Below, piece by piece: positions 1 to 10,117 of a stretch of DNA of 64,000 nt. The notes under the pieces were generated by a model. The model worked only from the letters and a program-made list of their open reading frames with translations, had not been told where the DNA came from and did not search any database. Both the position numbers and the translations under genes were made by a program. Within the stretch, counting starts at the first letter, position 1, and each line of letters begins with the position of its first letter. The DNA is from Gammaproteobacteria bacterium. GTDB taxonomy: Bacteria; Pseudomonadota; Gammaproteobacteria; DSM-16500. The DNA is taken from positions 1 to 64,000 of the forward strand of contig JAJPJI010000033.1 in the NCBI GenBank assembly GCA_021324305.1, given 5' to 3'.

Positions 1-3000
1 AACACATATGATGAAAAAAACGACCGGGTAGACATCGCAAAATTAAAAACCGCCCTGGAGAACCCCGAACTAAGGGAATACATTGTAAGCGGCACATTCA
101 AGCGCACTGATCTTGTCTATCACACATCGGAATCCATCAGGGAAAGAATCCTCTCTGCAGCGGAAAACATGCTAGGCGTACAAGTTACTGCAAGCAAACA
201 ATCTCCCCTGAGAAAAATAACAACAAGGTTTGGCTTGAATGCCAGCTCACAGAAAACACCATCTGTCACCACACCGGCTCAACTTTCAACCAGCGCACCT
301 TCAAAACCAGATGTGCTTCTTGAACACAATGCCGCCAGCGATTCTCGCCCTCATATTGAATCCGGCAAGCTAAAAAAGCCCATGCTGCCCTTTGTCAGTA
401 AAGTTGGAAGCACAAAAATTCACGAATCAGCCTTTATTCAAATATCACATGCTGTTGATTTAGCCCATCAAAAAGCGGAAACGGCAAAACACGTTGAAGC
501 GATCCGCCGCTCTACGTTGCCGGAAACTGGCACAGAAAAAAGCAGACATGAACGCAAGATGATAGATCAACGGATCGCCGTTCTTGATCATGAACTTGAT
601 CTTGCCAGAAAGCATATTCAGGCTCTTCAGCACGAAATGAATGCTGAAGACGCAATGGAAAAAGAAGAAGCAAAAAAAACGCGCCAAGCCATCGAATTTC
701 AGTTGTTACTCGTTGAGCAAGACAGAATTAAAAACAGACATCCTGAACAGGAACTGTCACAAACAGATATTGAAGCTCATCAGGAACGAAAAGAAGGAAA
801 TATTGTGTTATCGGCCATGCTAGCCGAACGTGTCCAATTACAAAACCTTGCCATGGAATTACGCGAACTCATCGAGTCAAAGAAAAGCGGACTGGAAGCG
901 GCACAAAAACTTCAATTAAGGGAAGACATACTTAAACGCGACATTGAGCACGCCAAAATCGAAGTAAACAATGAGAAGGCAGCTCTAGTAAAAAACCGTC
1001 AAGGAAAGAATCTACCCATTCAGGATGCAGTCAGGATACTGTCCGACCGCAAATCAGTCGATCAGATTATCATTTTGCTCGAACAGCAAATCGAGCTTGA
1101 ACACAGACTGATAACGATCTTACAGCACATCACCCCATCCAGCGACAGCAAAATTCGCGAGGAAGGCATTAAAAAAATACATGAAATTCAAGATAAAATC
1201 GCTTTAACTCAAAAATCCATTGAATCGCACGAAAAGCAGACAGGTACCGATAATCCTGAATTAATTGCAGCGAAGAAATTGATAGATGCTATCGGTGTAC
1301 AGCTGTACCTTACAAAACGCATTTCCAGGATGCTTCATGATAAATTCAAACGCGAAGAAGAAGAGCGGTTAGCTCTGGCCTTCCAGGAAGCCACAAGAAT
1401 CATGTCGCTGCAACAGTCTGCAAAATTGAAAATTCAGGAATTGACAGAAAGACTGCAATCCACAAAAAGCAGCCTCGATGATATAGACAGAAAACTCCAG
1501 GAGCTCGAACCGAAAGAAATCGAAAGAAGACACCATACTCCACATATCGATGTCGCAAGAAGACGGCGCGAGGCAGCCGATGACTTAATCAAGGCGTTGA
1601 AATCTGAAATTGAATTACAGGAAATGATCATTCATGCCCAACTAAATGAATTAGAGGCCACCAATGAAGTGGAAGCGATCAAGGCGCGTGAAGAATTAAC
1701 AGAGATTCTTTCCCATGAAAATCGAATCCGCACGCTTGTTTTGGAGTGCGAAGAAAGCCTGCGTCAATTTTCTCTCACGCCCGATTCCGATGAAGAAGAC
1801 ATTATTGAAGCCAGATCAGCCGAAATAATCCTGAAGCCGCTTCGAACCAAACTAAGCCTGCTGAGAAGCACCATTGTTATTTACAATTCACTGATTGATG
1901 CAAAACGCGAACAGTTGAGCATCAACGATATAACCGCCAGCGGCGAAGTACCGCCTGTGTCGAGAAAAGAAAAGCGCTTCAAGTTAAAGGATTATAAATC
2001 CATATTTAGCAAGCCCCTGGCGGAGGCAAAATCATCGGTTGAAATCGGCAAATCCACCGATTTATCAATTAAAATGATCGATTCAAGCGTTAAAAATTAC
2101 AAAATACTCACTGATGCAGCCATATTTCACATTGGCCAGCTAAAAAAACTCAGAAAAGCACACACAGATAATCAAGATTTCAATCTGTTCATTAATCGCC
2201 TGGCAACCATTCGGTCTGAACTGGAACGGGCAAAATCATTTGAAGAGATTCAATCAATCAAGGACAGCATCACTGATCTGGTGGATCAATTTGCGGAAAA
2301 TATCATTGAGATCAATTCAATCGTTTCATTCGTCAGAAAATCATTCAGTGAGTTCGAAGCAGCCAGCAAGATACAGCAGCAAATTCTGTCCGAATTACGG
2401 CAGCGAGCCCTAAGCACTCCGGATCTGGAGCAAAGCCAGTTACAACAGTTTCGCGATAAAATCGGAAAAGCCAGTGCAAGCGAACTGATAAAATATTATG
2501 ATGAAAATATTGATAAACTAAGATCGATAAAAAATAAAAATATTGGCGCGCTCATTTATTACTGCCGGCAAACGAGTAATCTGTTAAGCCCAACGGAAAT
2601 AAATGAAATAACTTATATCAATATTGGGGCAGCCACCGGCTCGGAAATCGCAAAAAACCCCGATTCTCTCCACGCCAGATCATTAATGCAGGCCATGGGG
2701 GAGCTTGGCAAATTTGAACAGTCTATCGAAACAGTCAACACCCAGACAAAGGCAAGAATAACCAAATCCAAACAAACACTTCTCGAAGCTCAAAACGCAC
2801 TCAAAACACGTCTTGAGCCAATATCTGCCGATCTCATTTCCATTGACATCCTCCTTCAGCAAAAAGCCGTCAAGGACAGCAAAAGCATCAATGATATCAA
2901 AGAAAAATTTGAAATGATGCTGAAAATCAAAGCCAGCCTTGCCAACGCAATCGCACAGCAGGACGCTCTGATAAAGGATATAGATGAGCACATTGAGCGC

Positions 3001-6000
3001 CTCATGCAAGTCAGCGAATACGATCTTGATTACGACTTGCAAAAAAATCGAGTTGATTTCTCAAAATATACCAAAATTTCGATTCTCAACGACTTGCGCA
3101 AACGGCGCGAAGAACTGATCAGCAAAAGAACCTCCGAAACACCCGCCCTGAAGGATCTGGAGTTGCTGATAAACTCAATAATAGAAGAAACCAGACCACT
3201 TATCGCAGACAAAATCCGGGATGCATATCCTGACATCAGCCAGACAGCAGACACGATAAGAACAACGACCGATCGCAAGCTGGAAGCCCTTAACCAGGCC
3301 ATCAGCAAATTGAAGCTGCCGGACATTCATGAAAATGCAGAGGCATTTGCGAAGCATATTGAAGCCTGCCAATCCATTGAATCCGAATTACGAATACTAT
3401 CGATGTCAGTTCAGGAATTGAAAAACAAGCCCGTCGAAATCATGCGTCTGGAAGAACATGAGAAATGGATGAAACAACATCAAATTCCTTCACCATTTTC
3501 TGAGAGCCTTGGCCTTATTTCGGAAACAGACAAGCATATCGCCGCAGCATTCACCAAGATTGGCGGCATCAATGTCGACATGATCAGACTGCTGGAAGAT
3601 AACATTTCCCAATTAGTCAGCGCCGATCAGAAAAAGAATGCAGAACAAATCAAAAAACTGCTCGCCCTGCGCAATGAACTCATTGTTGGCTTCTCGCGCG
3701 ATCTCACTGCATGGAGTACCAAGATTTTTGTCAGCCTGACATCTGATGATCTGGCCGCCCGGACAACCAAATCCGATTCAGCCTCCCTGGCAAATGCGTT
3801 TTTAGCATACGAAAAACTTGTATACTTCATACAGGCTGACATTTTGCAATCCAGGTCGCTTGAAACACGCACGCTTGCCATGGAGCGCTGGATAGCTATC
3901 ATGCGCCACTGCTATGAAAACCATGACTATCATACCCTTTATTCAATCGAGAGCGCATTGGGCGCTGTCCCCATTTTCAGGTTGTATGCGACCAAAGACG
4001 GCATTTCACAAGCCTCCAGGGAATTCCTTGGACAACTCGGCACCATCAAAAAAGCCATCAAAAGCGGCACATTCACAACGGATTCCTTCATTCCACACCT
4101 GAGTTCATTCCAGAGCCGCACGCTTCTTAACCAGAATGAAATTGGCGAACGCAAATTTACGCTGATGTATATCAAGGCAATCAACAAGTTAATCGATTCC
4201 CTGGGCGACAACCTGACAGATATCACACATTGTACTGAAGCAGACAAGCTGGAAGTATTAAAAGCCACGACAAACCAAATCCTGGAAAAATTGCTCACTG
4301 AAGCCAAAAACCTCCTGAAGGCACTACAAAACAAACCGGGAGAAAACGATATCAAGAAATTAATTCATCTGATCGAAACAATGGGAAGCATTGTTCAGCC
4401 ATACAAAATCGGCATGGACGCCAGCAAAATCAACACCTACGAATTAAAGTCACATGCCAGTCAAGCACTGCCAAAAATTCGCGATACCATGGAGCATGAT
4501 ATCAAGCTGTACGAGGAACGAATTGCTGACATTCTCAAGCCCATCAAACTGGCACAGCAAAAAATGCAATCCAAGCCCCAATATCAGAACTCATTGCAAC
4601 AGATAATCACTGAACTTGATCATACCAAGACTTTGGCCCTGGATAATCTTTCCCGAACAGCTGAACCCAGAGACAAATTCATACATCCAAGTCCCATTGT
4701 TCAGACCATCACAGATATACCATCTTCCTATGCTCCGGAAGGGCTTGATGGCAATTATATTGATACGTTAATCAGCAAGGAATTAAAAGCGGCACTCGGA
4801 TCACGTCAAATTTCCCGCGTCATGGCAGATGAGTTCAACGAATATGCGAGGAAACTCCCTTCTCTCAAACAATCCAAAAAATTGCTGAATAGCCTGCTTA
4901 AAAAGCATGGCATCAGTTTCAATAGCGCAACCATTAACTTGATCCATGATGAGAATATCAGGATTTATTTTCTCGACAACATACTCAACCCCATTCTGGC
5001 GAAAATTCTGGCATCCCAGCTCCAATTCACAAGGATCAAGATAAGCGACCTTGCACTGATTGACCAGTTCAATCAGGCCATTTTTAACAAAATGGATAAT
5101 GATGAATTGAAATCGCTCGCACGTAAAATGCGGCTTGAGTTATCCGACAACCAGATAGAATTGATCCAGGCCGAGAACATGCGCCTGCGCAATGAATTGC
5201 AAACTCGATCCATTGCCAGCCAGCAGGAACAAGTCGCCGCTCTCAAATATCACAAACAGCATGATATTCTCAGATCTGCCACAAGCGCTGATGAACTCAA
5301 CAAGTTCAACAAATACACTTTCTCGACAGCCATAGACCAACCGATATTCATATTCTACGCCTCCATGACTATCGAAGATATACGGCGCGTTCTTGAAGAC
5401 ATCAATAGACGCATGAGCAATAAGGAACCTTGCCATATCGAACTGCAAAAATTATTCAGCAATGAGAATACTGGTGATCTGATCAGGGAATCAGGCCGCC
5501 TTTTTGAATTTTTTTCTGAATTATACGCACGATCAGCTGACATCATGGCATACTCTTTCATCGCCATAGACAAACAACTGACTGAAAATATCGATCCTTA
5601 TGAATTTTATCGCGACCTGAACAAGGAACCGGCGCCTACCCTGCAAAAAATCATCGACAGATTCAACAACACCAGGGATTTCATTGTTGCCGATATTGTA
5701 AGCCGGTCATCGATTGAAGAAAGAACTCTGGCGATGGCGCACTGGATCCGGATTGCCTGGAAGTGCCTGAATAATCCGCATTTAACCGATTTGAACATGG
5801 CCTCATGCATTAATGCGGCACTGTCAGCCGCCTCTGTTGAACGATTAAAATCCACCTGGGCCGGATTACCCAAAGAGATACTGCAATTGCGCGATCAGAT
5901 TGCTGAAACCTGCCAAATGCAAAGCAATTATGCCAACATGCGTAAGTATCTTGTCGCACATCCCAATACCATACCTTACATACATCCATTTGTTGCAGAT

Positions 6001-8466
6001 TACACATTCGCTAGAGAAAAAAACCCGCACATAGAACTCCAGCAATTTCAAATTGCATATCGGGACAACCTGAAAATCCGGAGCAATATTGAAGAGATCA
6101 GACAAACACCTTTCAACATACAACCCTCTCCGGTATTCATGTCTGCTGTTTCCGATGTAAAACTCAAAGAGAACGAAGCTTATAACGCCAGTCTCTCCAT
6201 TGAAAAGCGCGGAGAATCCATCGAACCAGGCAAACTACTCAGCCACACCAATCCATACGCGTATGCAAGAACCTTTATGCTTCCTCCGCCGTCAGACAAG
6301 CAGCCTGGCAAACTGCCCTCTGTACCCAGACGTCATCTTCTTATTCTGTCAGCAGCCAACGACAGTATCCTCCCCTATCTGAAGCCCATTCAGGACTGTG
6401 AATTTGGCATGATAACGGACAAGGTTGTATCCGTTCCTGCGAATATCAAATACAAGATTGAACGCCCGCAGGTAAAGGAAGCCCTGGAGAAACATCTCAC
6501 TGAAATGAAATTGTATTACAGCCAGAATAAAACCAGACTTTACGCTCTCGTCACATATGGTGTTGGAGACATTGCCGTGGATCAAATATCCAATCCGGCT
6601 GCACAGGATAAGATCCTGAAAGTAATCAAAGAAGAGGATTTTGTCGATAAATATTTTAACCTTATCAAGCCGAGCCTGGAGCAGGCTTTTCTGTCTCAGG
6701 CCATCATGAATCAATATAATGAAACCAACCCTGGCAATACATTCATCGAGGATGACGTTATTCTTCTTGATCAATATGCACAGGATTTATTTAACAACCC
6801 AAGACATCACCTGCTTCACATAAGAGATTTATTCGACGAGCCTCCGCTCAGAAAGGCGATCGCCACCATTTATATGGCGATTTCCGATCCTGATTTTTTC
6901 ACTGTTCCTCCAGATGCCGATATCAAAGAGAAATTAAACATCGAAAATCGCTGCGATCTGGCGAAAATGTTCTTTGCCCAGCTGCAGCCAGCTGAAACAG
7001 ACATCATTCTCCAATGGCTTGAAACTCCTGATCCCAATCCCGGAATCCGTTCCGAACCCAGAAAGTTGATTGATCTCCTGCCCGATCCGATCAGGGTGGC
7101 AGTCAAATCAGCCAGAAGACTGGACAATATCATTGATGAATTTTATGCGACAGAAAAAACCTTTGTTAATAACATGCTCGCGCTCACAAACAACATCTGT
7201 GACAAGAATGGCCGGATTAAAGCTGATGAAGCCAGCTTTCTTAAAATGAAAGACCGCAAACTCACCCGGGAAGAAAGATTATTGCTCGAATACTTTATGG
7301 AACCATATCTTGTCCTGGCCGCCAATCCTTTCGGTGACAGATTGGCAGGCAACATGGAATCAATGAAACACATTTCACATGTTATCAATACCAACATGGA
7401 TTACCGTCAAGCCATTTTACGTTGCTCCATTGATCAGGCCGATATGCTGGATTTTATCTCCAGTATCGGAGGGCTGGATAATATTGGACCTCTCGAAGCG
7501 CCTGCGCTTCTGATCAATCCTACGCAACGTATGCCGCGCATCATGCTGCTTGCCAATGAAATGACCAGTCGAGTTGCAATTGACAACCATGTTCCTGCCG
7601 GCATTCTTTCAGCAGCAAAAAGCATCCTGGACGAAGCGCAATCACTGGTGCCTAAACGCGACATGGCCAAACTGGGTCAATCAACCTCTGCCTCTATCTA
7701 CAAAAAAATCGCGCCTCAGATCCGGGAAAGACAAAATATTGACATCAGCCAGTTTGCTTCCAATCTTTGCAAGCTCATAGACAGTATCTGCAAAGACACG
7801 ATAGTCGCCGGTGAAATAAAAAACGCCGTCGAGTCAATCGAAACCTATGGGCTGAACAAGGGACAAAGCGACACCGAATTAATGAAAGCCAAAAAGGTTG
7901 CAGAAATTCTGCGTGATTTGGGAAAACAAAAATCCACCGTGGACATGCTGGAGTATCTCGCGCTGAAACTGAAATCTGACGAGGAAATCAGCATTCATCA
8001 AAAAGCAAGACATGAGAACAAGGAGACTTCTCTTACCATATTAACAACTGCGTTAATGCAGGCATTAACGAAAGACAGAACGGCGAAGATCACGTTCGTG
8101 CCTGATACATCATCAGGAAATGTTACCGTTCTGACAAAAAATCAGATCCTGGCTGTAACCGGACGCAAGCTGTCCGAACCCCCAAGGTCCACAAGCCATG
8201 AGCTAACCGATTCTCATCTGCATTTCTTTGAATCAGAAATACACCCCGCCGTTGACAAAATATCAGAGAAGGTACCTAACATGACACAGGACAAACATTC
8301 GACACCCATCTATAAAGCCGTAACCGAGACAGTGGATGGTATGAACGCATGTATCAATACTTTAAAAGACTTAAACCGTAGCCTTAATGAAATTATGGTC
8401 ACGCTAAACATCAAAAAAGAAACATTAGACGAATCTGAAGGAGAGCATCATCACCTTAAAGACTGA
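1..8466 (+). CDS. Giant coiled-coil protein with two RasGEF-like domains and one DH (RhoGEF-like) domain, 5' end outside the window
   Basis: The frame is open from base 1 with no stop, so the first ATG at 169 is probably internal and the gene starts upstream; 2,821 residues are visible (numbered here from base 1). Residues about 150-1160 are charged, Lys/Glu-rich and heptad-like, suggesting long coiled coils. Residues about 1231-1405 and 1844-2038 each look like a RasGEF (CDC25-homology) catalytic domain: both have an ERTLAM/ETRTLAM-x-x-WI core helix followed by an ALxxxxVxRL-type segment, and the second has a clear hairpin region (IPYIHPFVADYTFAREKNP). Residues about 2374-2556 look like a Dbl-homology domain: an opening DEFYATEKTFVNNM helix and a conserved-region-3 motif NPTQRMPRIMLLANEM, matching the family PxQRxPRYxLLLxE pattern. 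No PH domain is evident after it. The C-terminus is acidic (ETLDESEGE), as in Dot/Icm E-block signals. A host GTPase-activating effector is the inference; no in-window secretion genes support it. Convergent with the next gene. Confidence 0.85.
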   Translation, partial: NTYDEKNDRVDIAKLKTALENPELREYIVSGTFKRTDLVYHTSESIRERILSAAENMLGVQVTASKQSPLRKITTRFGLNASSQKTPSVTTPAQLSTSAPSKPDVLLEHNAASDSRPHIESGKLKKPMLPFVSKVGSTKIHESAFIQISHAVDLAHQKAETAKHVEAIRRSTLPETGTEKSRHERKMIDQRIAVLDHELDLARKHIQALQHEMNAEDAMEKEEAKKTRQAIEFQLLLVEQDRIKNRHPEQELSQTDIEAHQERKEGNIVLSAMLAERVQLQNLAMELRELIESKKSGLEAAQKLQLREDILKRDIEHAKIEVNNEKAALVKNRQGKNLPIQDAVRILSDRKSVDQIIILLEQQIELEHRLITILQHITPSSDSKIREEGIKKIHEIQDKIALTQKSIESHEKQTGTDNPELIAAKKLIDAIGVQLYLTKRISRMLHDKFKREEEERLALAFQEATRIMSLQQSAKLKIQELTERLQSTKSSLDDIDRKLQELEPKEIERRHHTPHIDVARRRREAADDLIKALKSEIELQEMIIHAQLNELEATNEVEAIKAREELTEILSHENRIRTLVLECEESLRQFSLTPDSDEEDIIEARSAEIILKPLRTKLSLLRSTIVIYNSLIDAKREQLSINDITASGEVPPVSRKEKRFKLKDYKSIFSKPLAEAKSSVEIGKSTDLSIKMIDSSVKNYKILTDAAIFHIGQLKKLRKAHTDNQDFNLFINRLATIRSELERAKSFEEIQSIKDSITDLVDQFAENIIEINSIVSFVRKSFSEFEAASKIQQQILSELRQRALSTPDLEQSQLQQFRDKIGKASASELIKYYDENIDKLRSIKNKNIGALIYYCRQTSNLLSPTEINEITYINIGAATGSEIAKNPDSLHARSLMQAMGELGKFEQSIETVNTQTKARITKSKQTLLEAQNALKTRLEPISADLISIDILLQQKAVKDSKSINDIKEKFEMMLKIKASLANAIAQQDALIKDIDEHIERLMQVSEYDLDYDLQKNRVDFSKYTKISILNDLRKRREELISKRTSETPALKDLELLINSIIEETRPLIADKIRDAYPDISQTADTIRTTTDRKLEALNQAISKLKLPDIHENAEAFAKHIEACQSIESELRILSMSVQELKNKPVEIMRLEEHEKWMKQHQIPSPFSESLGLISETDKHIAAAFTKIGGINVDMIRLLEDNISQLVSADQKKNAEQIKKLLALRNELIVGFSRDLTAWSTKIFVSLTSDDLAARTTKSDSASLANAFLAYEKLVYFIQADILQSRSLETRTLAMERWIAIMRHCYENHDYHTLYSIESALGAVPIFRLYATKDGISQASREFLGQLGTIKKAIKSGTFTTDSFIPHLSSFQSRTLLNQNEIGERKFTLMYIKAINKLIDSLGDNLTDITHCTEADKLEVLKATTNQILEKLLTEAKNLLKALQNKPGENDIKKLIHLIETMGSIVQPYKIGMDASKINTYELKSHASQALPKIRDTMEHDIKLYEERIADILKPIKLAQQKMQSKPQYQNSLQQIITELDHTKTLALDNLSRTAEPRDKFIHPSPIVQTITDIPSSYAPEGLDGNYIDTLISKELKAALGSRQISRVMADEFNEYARKLPSLKQSKKLLNSLLKKHGISFNSATINLIHDENIRIYFLDNILNPILAKILASQLQFTRIKISDLALIDQFNQAIFNKMDNDELKSLARKMRLELSDNQIELIQAENMRLRNELQTRSIASQQEQVAALKYHKQHDILRSATSADELNKFNKYTFSTAIDQPIFIFYASMTIEDIRRVLEDINRRMSNKEPCHIELQKLFSNENTGDLIRESGRLFEFFSELYARSADIMAYSFIAIDKQLTENIDPYEFYRDLNKEPAPTLQKIIDRFNNTRDFIVADIVSRSSIEERTLAMAHWIRIAWKCLNNPHLTDLNMASCINAALSAASVERLKSTWAGLPKEILQLRDQIAETCQMQSNYANMRKYLVAHPNTIPYIHPFVADYTFAREKNPHIELQQFQIAYRDNLKIRSNIEEIRQTPFNIQPSPVFMSAVSDVKLKENEAYNASLSIEKRGESIEPGKLLSHTNPYAYARTFMLPPPSDKQPGKLPSVPRRHLLILSAANDSILPYLKPIQDCEFGMITDKVVSVPANIKYKIERPQVKEALEKHLTEMKLYYSQNKTRLYALVTYGVGDIAVDQISNPAAQDKILKVIKEEDFVDKYFNLIKPSLEQAFLSQAIMNQYNETNPGNTFIEDDVILLDQYAQDLFNNPRHHLLHIRDLFDEPPLRKAIATIYMAISDPDFFTVPPDADIKEKLNIENRCDLAKMFFAQLQPAETDIILQWLETPDPNPGIRSEPRKLIDLLPDPIRVAVKSARRLDNIIDEFYATEKTFVNNMLALTNNICDKNGRIKADEASFLKMKDRKLTREERLLLEYFMEPYLVLAANPFGDRLAGNMESMKHISHVINTNMDYRQAILRCSIDQADMLDFISSIGGLDNIGPLEAPALLINPTQRMPRIMLLANEMTSRVAIDNHVPAGILSAAKSILDEAQSLVPKRDMAKLGQSTSASIYKKIAPQIRERQNIDISQFASNLCKLIDSICKDTIVAGEIKNAVESIETYGLNKGQSDTELMKAKKVAEILRDLGKQKSTVDMLEYLALKLKSDEEISIHQKARHENKETSLTILTTALMQALTKDRTAKITFVPDTSSGNVTVLTKNQILAVTGRKLSEPPRSTSHELTDSHLHFFESEIHPAVDKISEKVPNMTQDKHSTPIYKAVTETVDGMNACINTLKDLNRSLNEIMVTLNIKKETLDESEGEHHHLKD

Positions 8467-8493
8467 TTGCCATGATTTGCAATGAGATCCGGA

Positions 8494-9156
8494 TTACGCT
8501 AACCCGTACATACCCCAGATCATACTCATAATGAGCAAGACAAACGGTCCCATGATGGCGGAAAGCAATCCTGTAAACATTAGCAGGATAAGAATGAAAA
8601 ACCCGTATGGCTCTATGAGACTAAAGGAATATGCCGCTCGACGCGGCAGAAAAGCAGCCAGCACTTTACCGCCATCCAGCGGCGGCAAAGGAATCAGATT
8701 CAGTACTCCAAGGACAACATTAATCATAATCCCGGCCTGACCCATCAGATAAAGAGGTGTACCAGCCCATACATTACCGCCAGTTTCCATGACCAATCCA
8801 ATTTTTGCGATCAACCCCCAAAAAAACGCCATCAGCAGATTGGAGAAAGGTCCAGCGAATGCAACCAACGCCATGTCACGTCTGGGATGATGTAAATTAC
8901 GCCAGTCAACCGGGACCGGCTTGGCCCAGCCGAAAACAAAGCTGCTAACCGAGAGCATTAACAGAGGGACCAAAATTGTTCCTACAGGGTCTATGTGCTT
9001 GACTGGATTGATACTTAAACGGCCAGACAGCCGCGCCGTCTGATCACCGAACAAAGATGCGACATAGCCGTGAGCAACCTCATGCAATGTGATGGCAAAA
9101 ATCAGCGGCACTGCCCAAATGGTAATTTTCTGGATAAATTCGTTTATATCTATCAT
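8494..9156 (-). CDS. Site-2 protease family (M50) membrane metalloprotease
   Basis: A 220-residue polytopic membrane protein of the M50 (S2P/RseP-like) superfamily, the short form without PDZ domain. The zinc-binding HEVAH motif is at residues 25-29 in the first membrane segment, and the third metal ligand lies in the late LPPLDGG motif, the family NPDG-type site. Such enzymes cut substrates inside the membrane; the substrate cannot be told from the sequence. I took the ATG at 9156; a TTG at 9165 is in frame, and neither has a clear Shine-Dalgarno site. It converges on the giant gene with about 27 bp between the stops and is divergent from the ZIP-family gene. Confidence 0.88.
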   Translation of the reverse strand: MIDINEFIQKITIWAVPLIFAITLHEVAHGYVASLFGDQTARLSGRLSINPVKHIDPVGTILVPLLMLSVSSFVFGWAKPVPVDWRNLHHPRRDMALVAFAGPFSNLLMAFFWGLIAKIGLVMETGGNVWAGTPLYLMGQAGIMINVVLGVLNLIPLPPLDGGKVLAAFLPRRAAYSFSLIEPYGFFILILLMFTGLLSAIMGPFVLLIMSMIWGMYGLA

Positions 9157-9300
9157 GATGTGCAAGTATCCATGATCTTGGCCGGGTTCTCAACAGAAAA
9201 TCGCTTGCCTGCACGCCTGACTCCCCGCTCCAGCCCGAAAAAGCGACAGACCCTCCACTTCCGCGCATTTCACATTAGGATTAGCGGCTTGGAAATGATA

Positions 9301-10074
9301 ATGCGGGATCATATGGTGACACTGATTTATTACAAAGCAATAGCGGCAATACTCATCTTTCTCGTCGCCTTCACAGCCGCAATCGCGCTGTTGAAACGAA
9401 AACACGCCCCCAGGCATGCTGAATCAATTGAACTGGGAGAGGCACTGGCAAGCGGAATTTTTTTGGGAGCTGCCTTTTTCCATATGCTGCCTGACGCAAT
9501 CAGACTTTTCAGTCATCTCTATGGAACCCTGAATTATCCTGTTCCTGAAGTCATCTGTGTAGCGGGCTTTTTACTCTTGTTATTTCTCGAACGCCTCTCA
9601 TTAGGCAACGCGTCAATACAATCAACCTCGATCCCCTATATTCTGGCGCTAATCCTGATTATTCATGCAGTCACAGAGGGTGCCGCCCTTGGCATAGGCT
9701 CAACACTAGCCGAAACAGTCATGCTGTTTATTGCCATTCTTGTGCACAAAGGATCGGAAAGTTTCGCTTTATGCATCATCCTGCTGCGTCACAAACTGCC
9801 ATTTAACCGTATATTCATGATTATTATTTTATTTTCACTGATGACCCCAGCCGGCATATTATTTGGCGCCGTCATCAATCAATTGACGTTTGCCAGAAAC
9901 GGCGAATTAATCGCTGCGATATTCAATGCATTTGCTGCAGGCACCTTTCTGTATATCTCTACCCTGCATCACATTCATTTTCATCAGCATACAAAAGACA
10001 AACAAGGCATACTCGAATTTACCAGCCTCATGACCGGTGCATCTGTCATGGGCATCATCGCCCTGTGGACGTAA
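9301..10074 (+). CDS. ZIP family divalent metal transporter
   Basis: About 257 residues with eight predicted membrane segments. The family metal-site motifs are visible: HAVTEGAALG in the fourth segment and HKGSESFAL in the fifth, the ZIP-type HxxxEG/HKxxE pair that coordinates Zn(II) or Fe(II). A His-rich cytoplasmic stretch (HHIHFHQH) lies near the C-terminus. The open frame extends back to 9070, but that would overlap the divergent protease gene and adds a non-membrane, low-quality N-terminus. ATGs at 9295, 9301 and 9313 are all possible; 9301 has a GGA about 8 bases upstream, 9313 has GGGA at closer spacing. It probably imports metal across the inner membrane; the preferred ion is unknown. 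Confidence 0.85.
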   Translation: MRDHMVTLIYYKAIAAILIFLVAFTAAIALLKRKHAPRHAESIELGEALASGIFLGAAFFHMLPDAIRLFSHLYGTLNYPVPEVICVAGFLLLLFLERLSLGNASIQSTSIPYILALILIIHAVTEGAALGIGSTLAETVMLFIAILVHKGSESFALCIILLRHKLPFNRIFMIIILFSLMTPAGILFGAVINQLTFARNGELIAAIFNAFAAGTFLYISTLHHIHFHQHTKDKQGILEFTSLMTGASVMGIIALWT

Positions 10075-10076
10075 CG

Positions 10077-10102
10077 ACTCTCTCCCGCTTGCGGGAGAGA
10101 GT
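10077..10102. terminator. Inverted repeat between convergent ZIP and mdh genes
   Basis: An 11-bp perfect stem (ACTCTCTCCCG / CGGGAGAGAGT) with a CTTG loop sits 3 bp after the ZIP stop and 15 bp before the mdh stop on the other strand. It has no strong T-run on either side, so it is a likely bidirectional transcription barrier rather than a textbook intrinsic terminator. Confidence 0.6.
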
Positions 10103-10117
10103 GTCAGGAAGGACAAT

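Noticed and set aside
3939-4355. A 138-codon minus-strand frame inside the giant gene
   Set aside because: It is opposite the first RasGEF domain and has no features of its own.
6350-7030. A possible GAP-like domain in the giant protein between the second RasGEF and the DH domain
   Set aside because: A few residues resemble RasGAP patterns, but the finger-loop Arg and FLR motifs are not there.
9070-9300. Upstream extension of the ZIP gene
   Set aside because: It overlaps the divergent M50 gene and gives a non-membrane N-terminus unlike the family.
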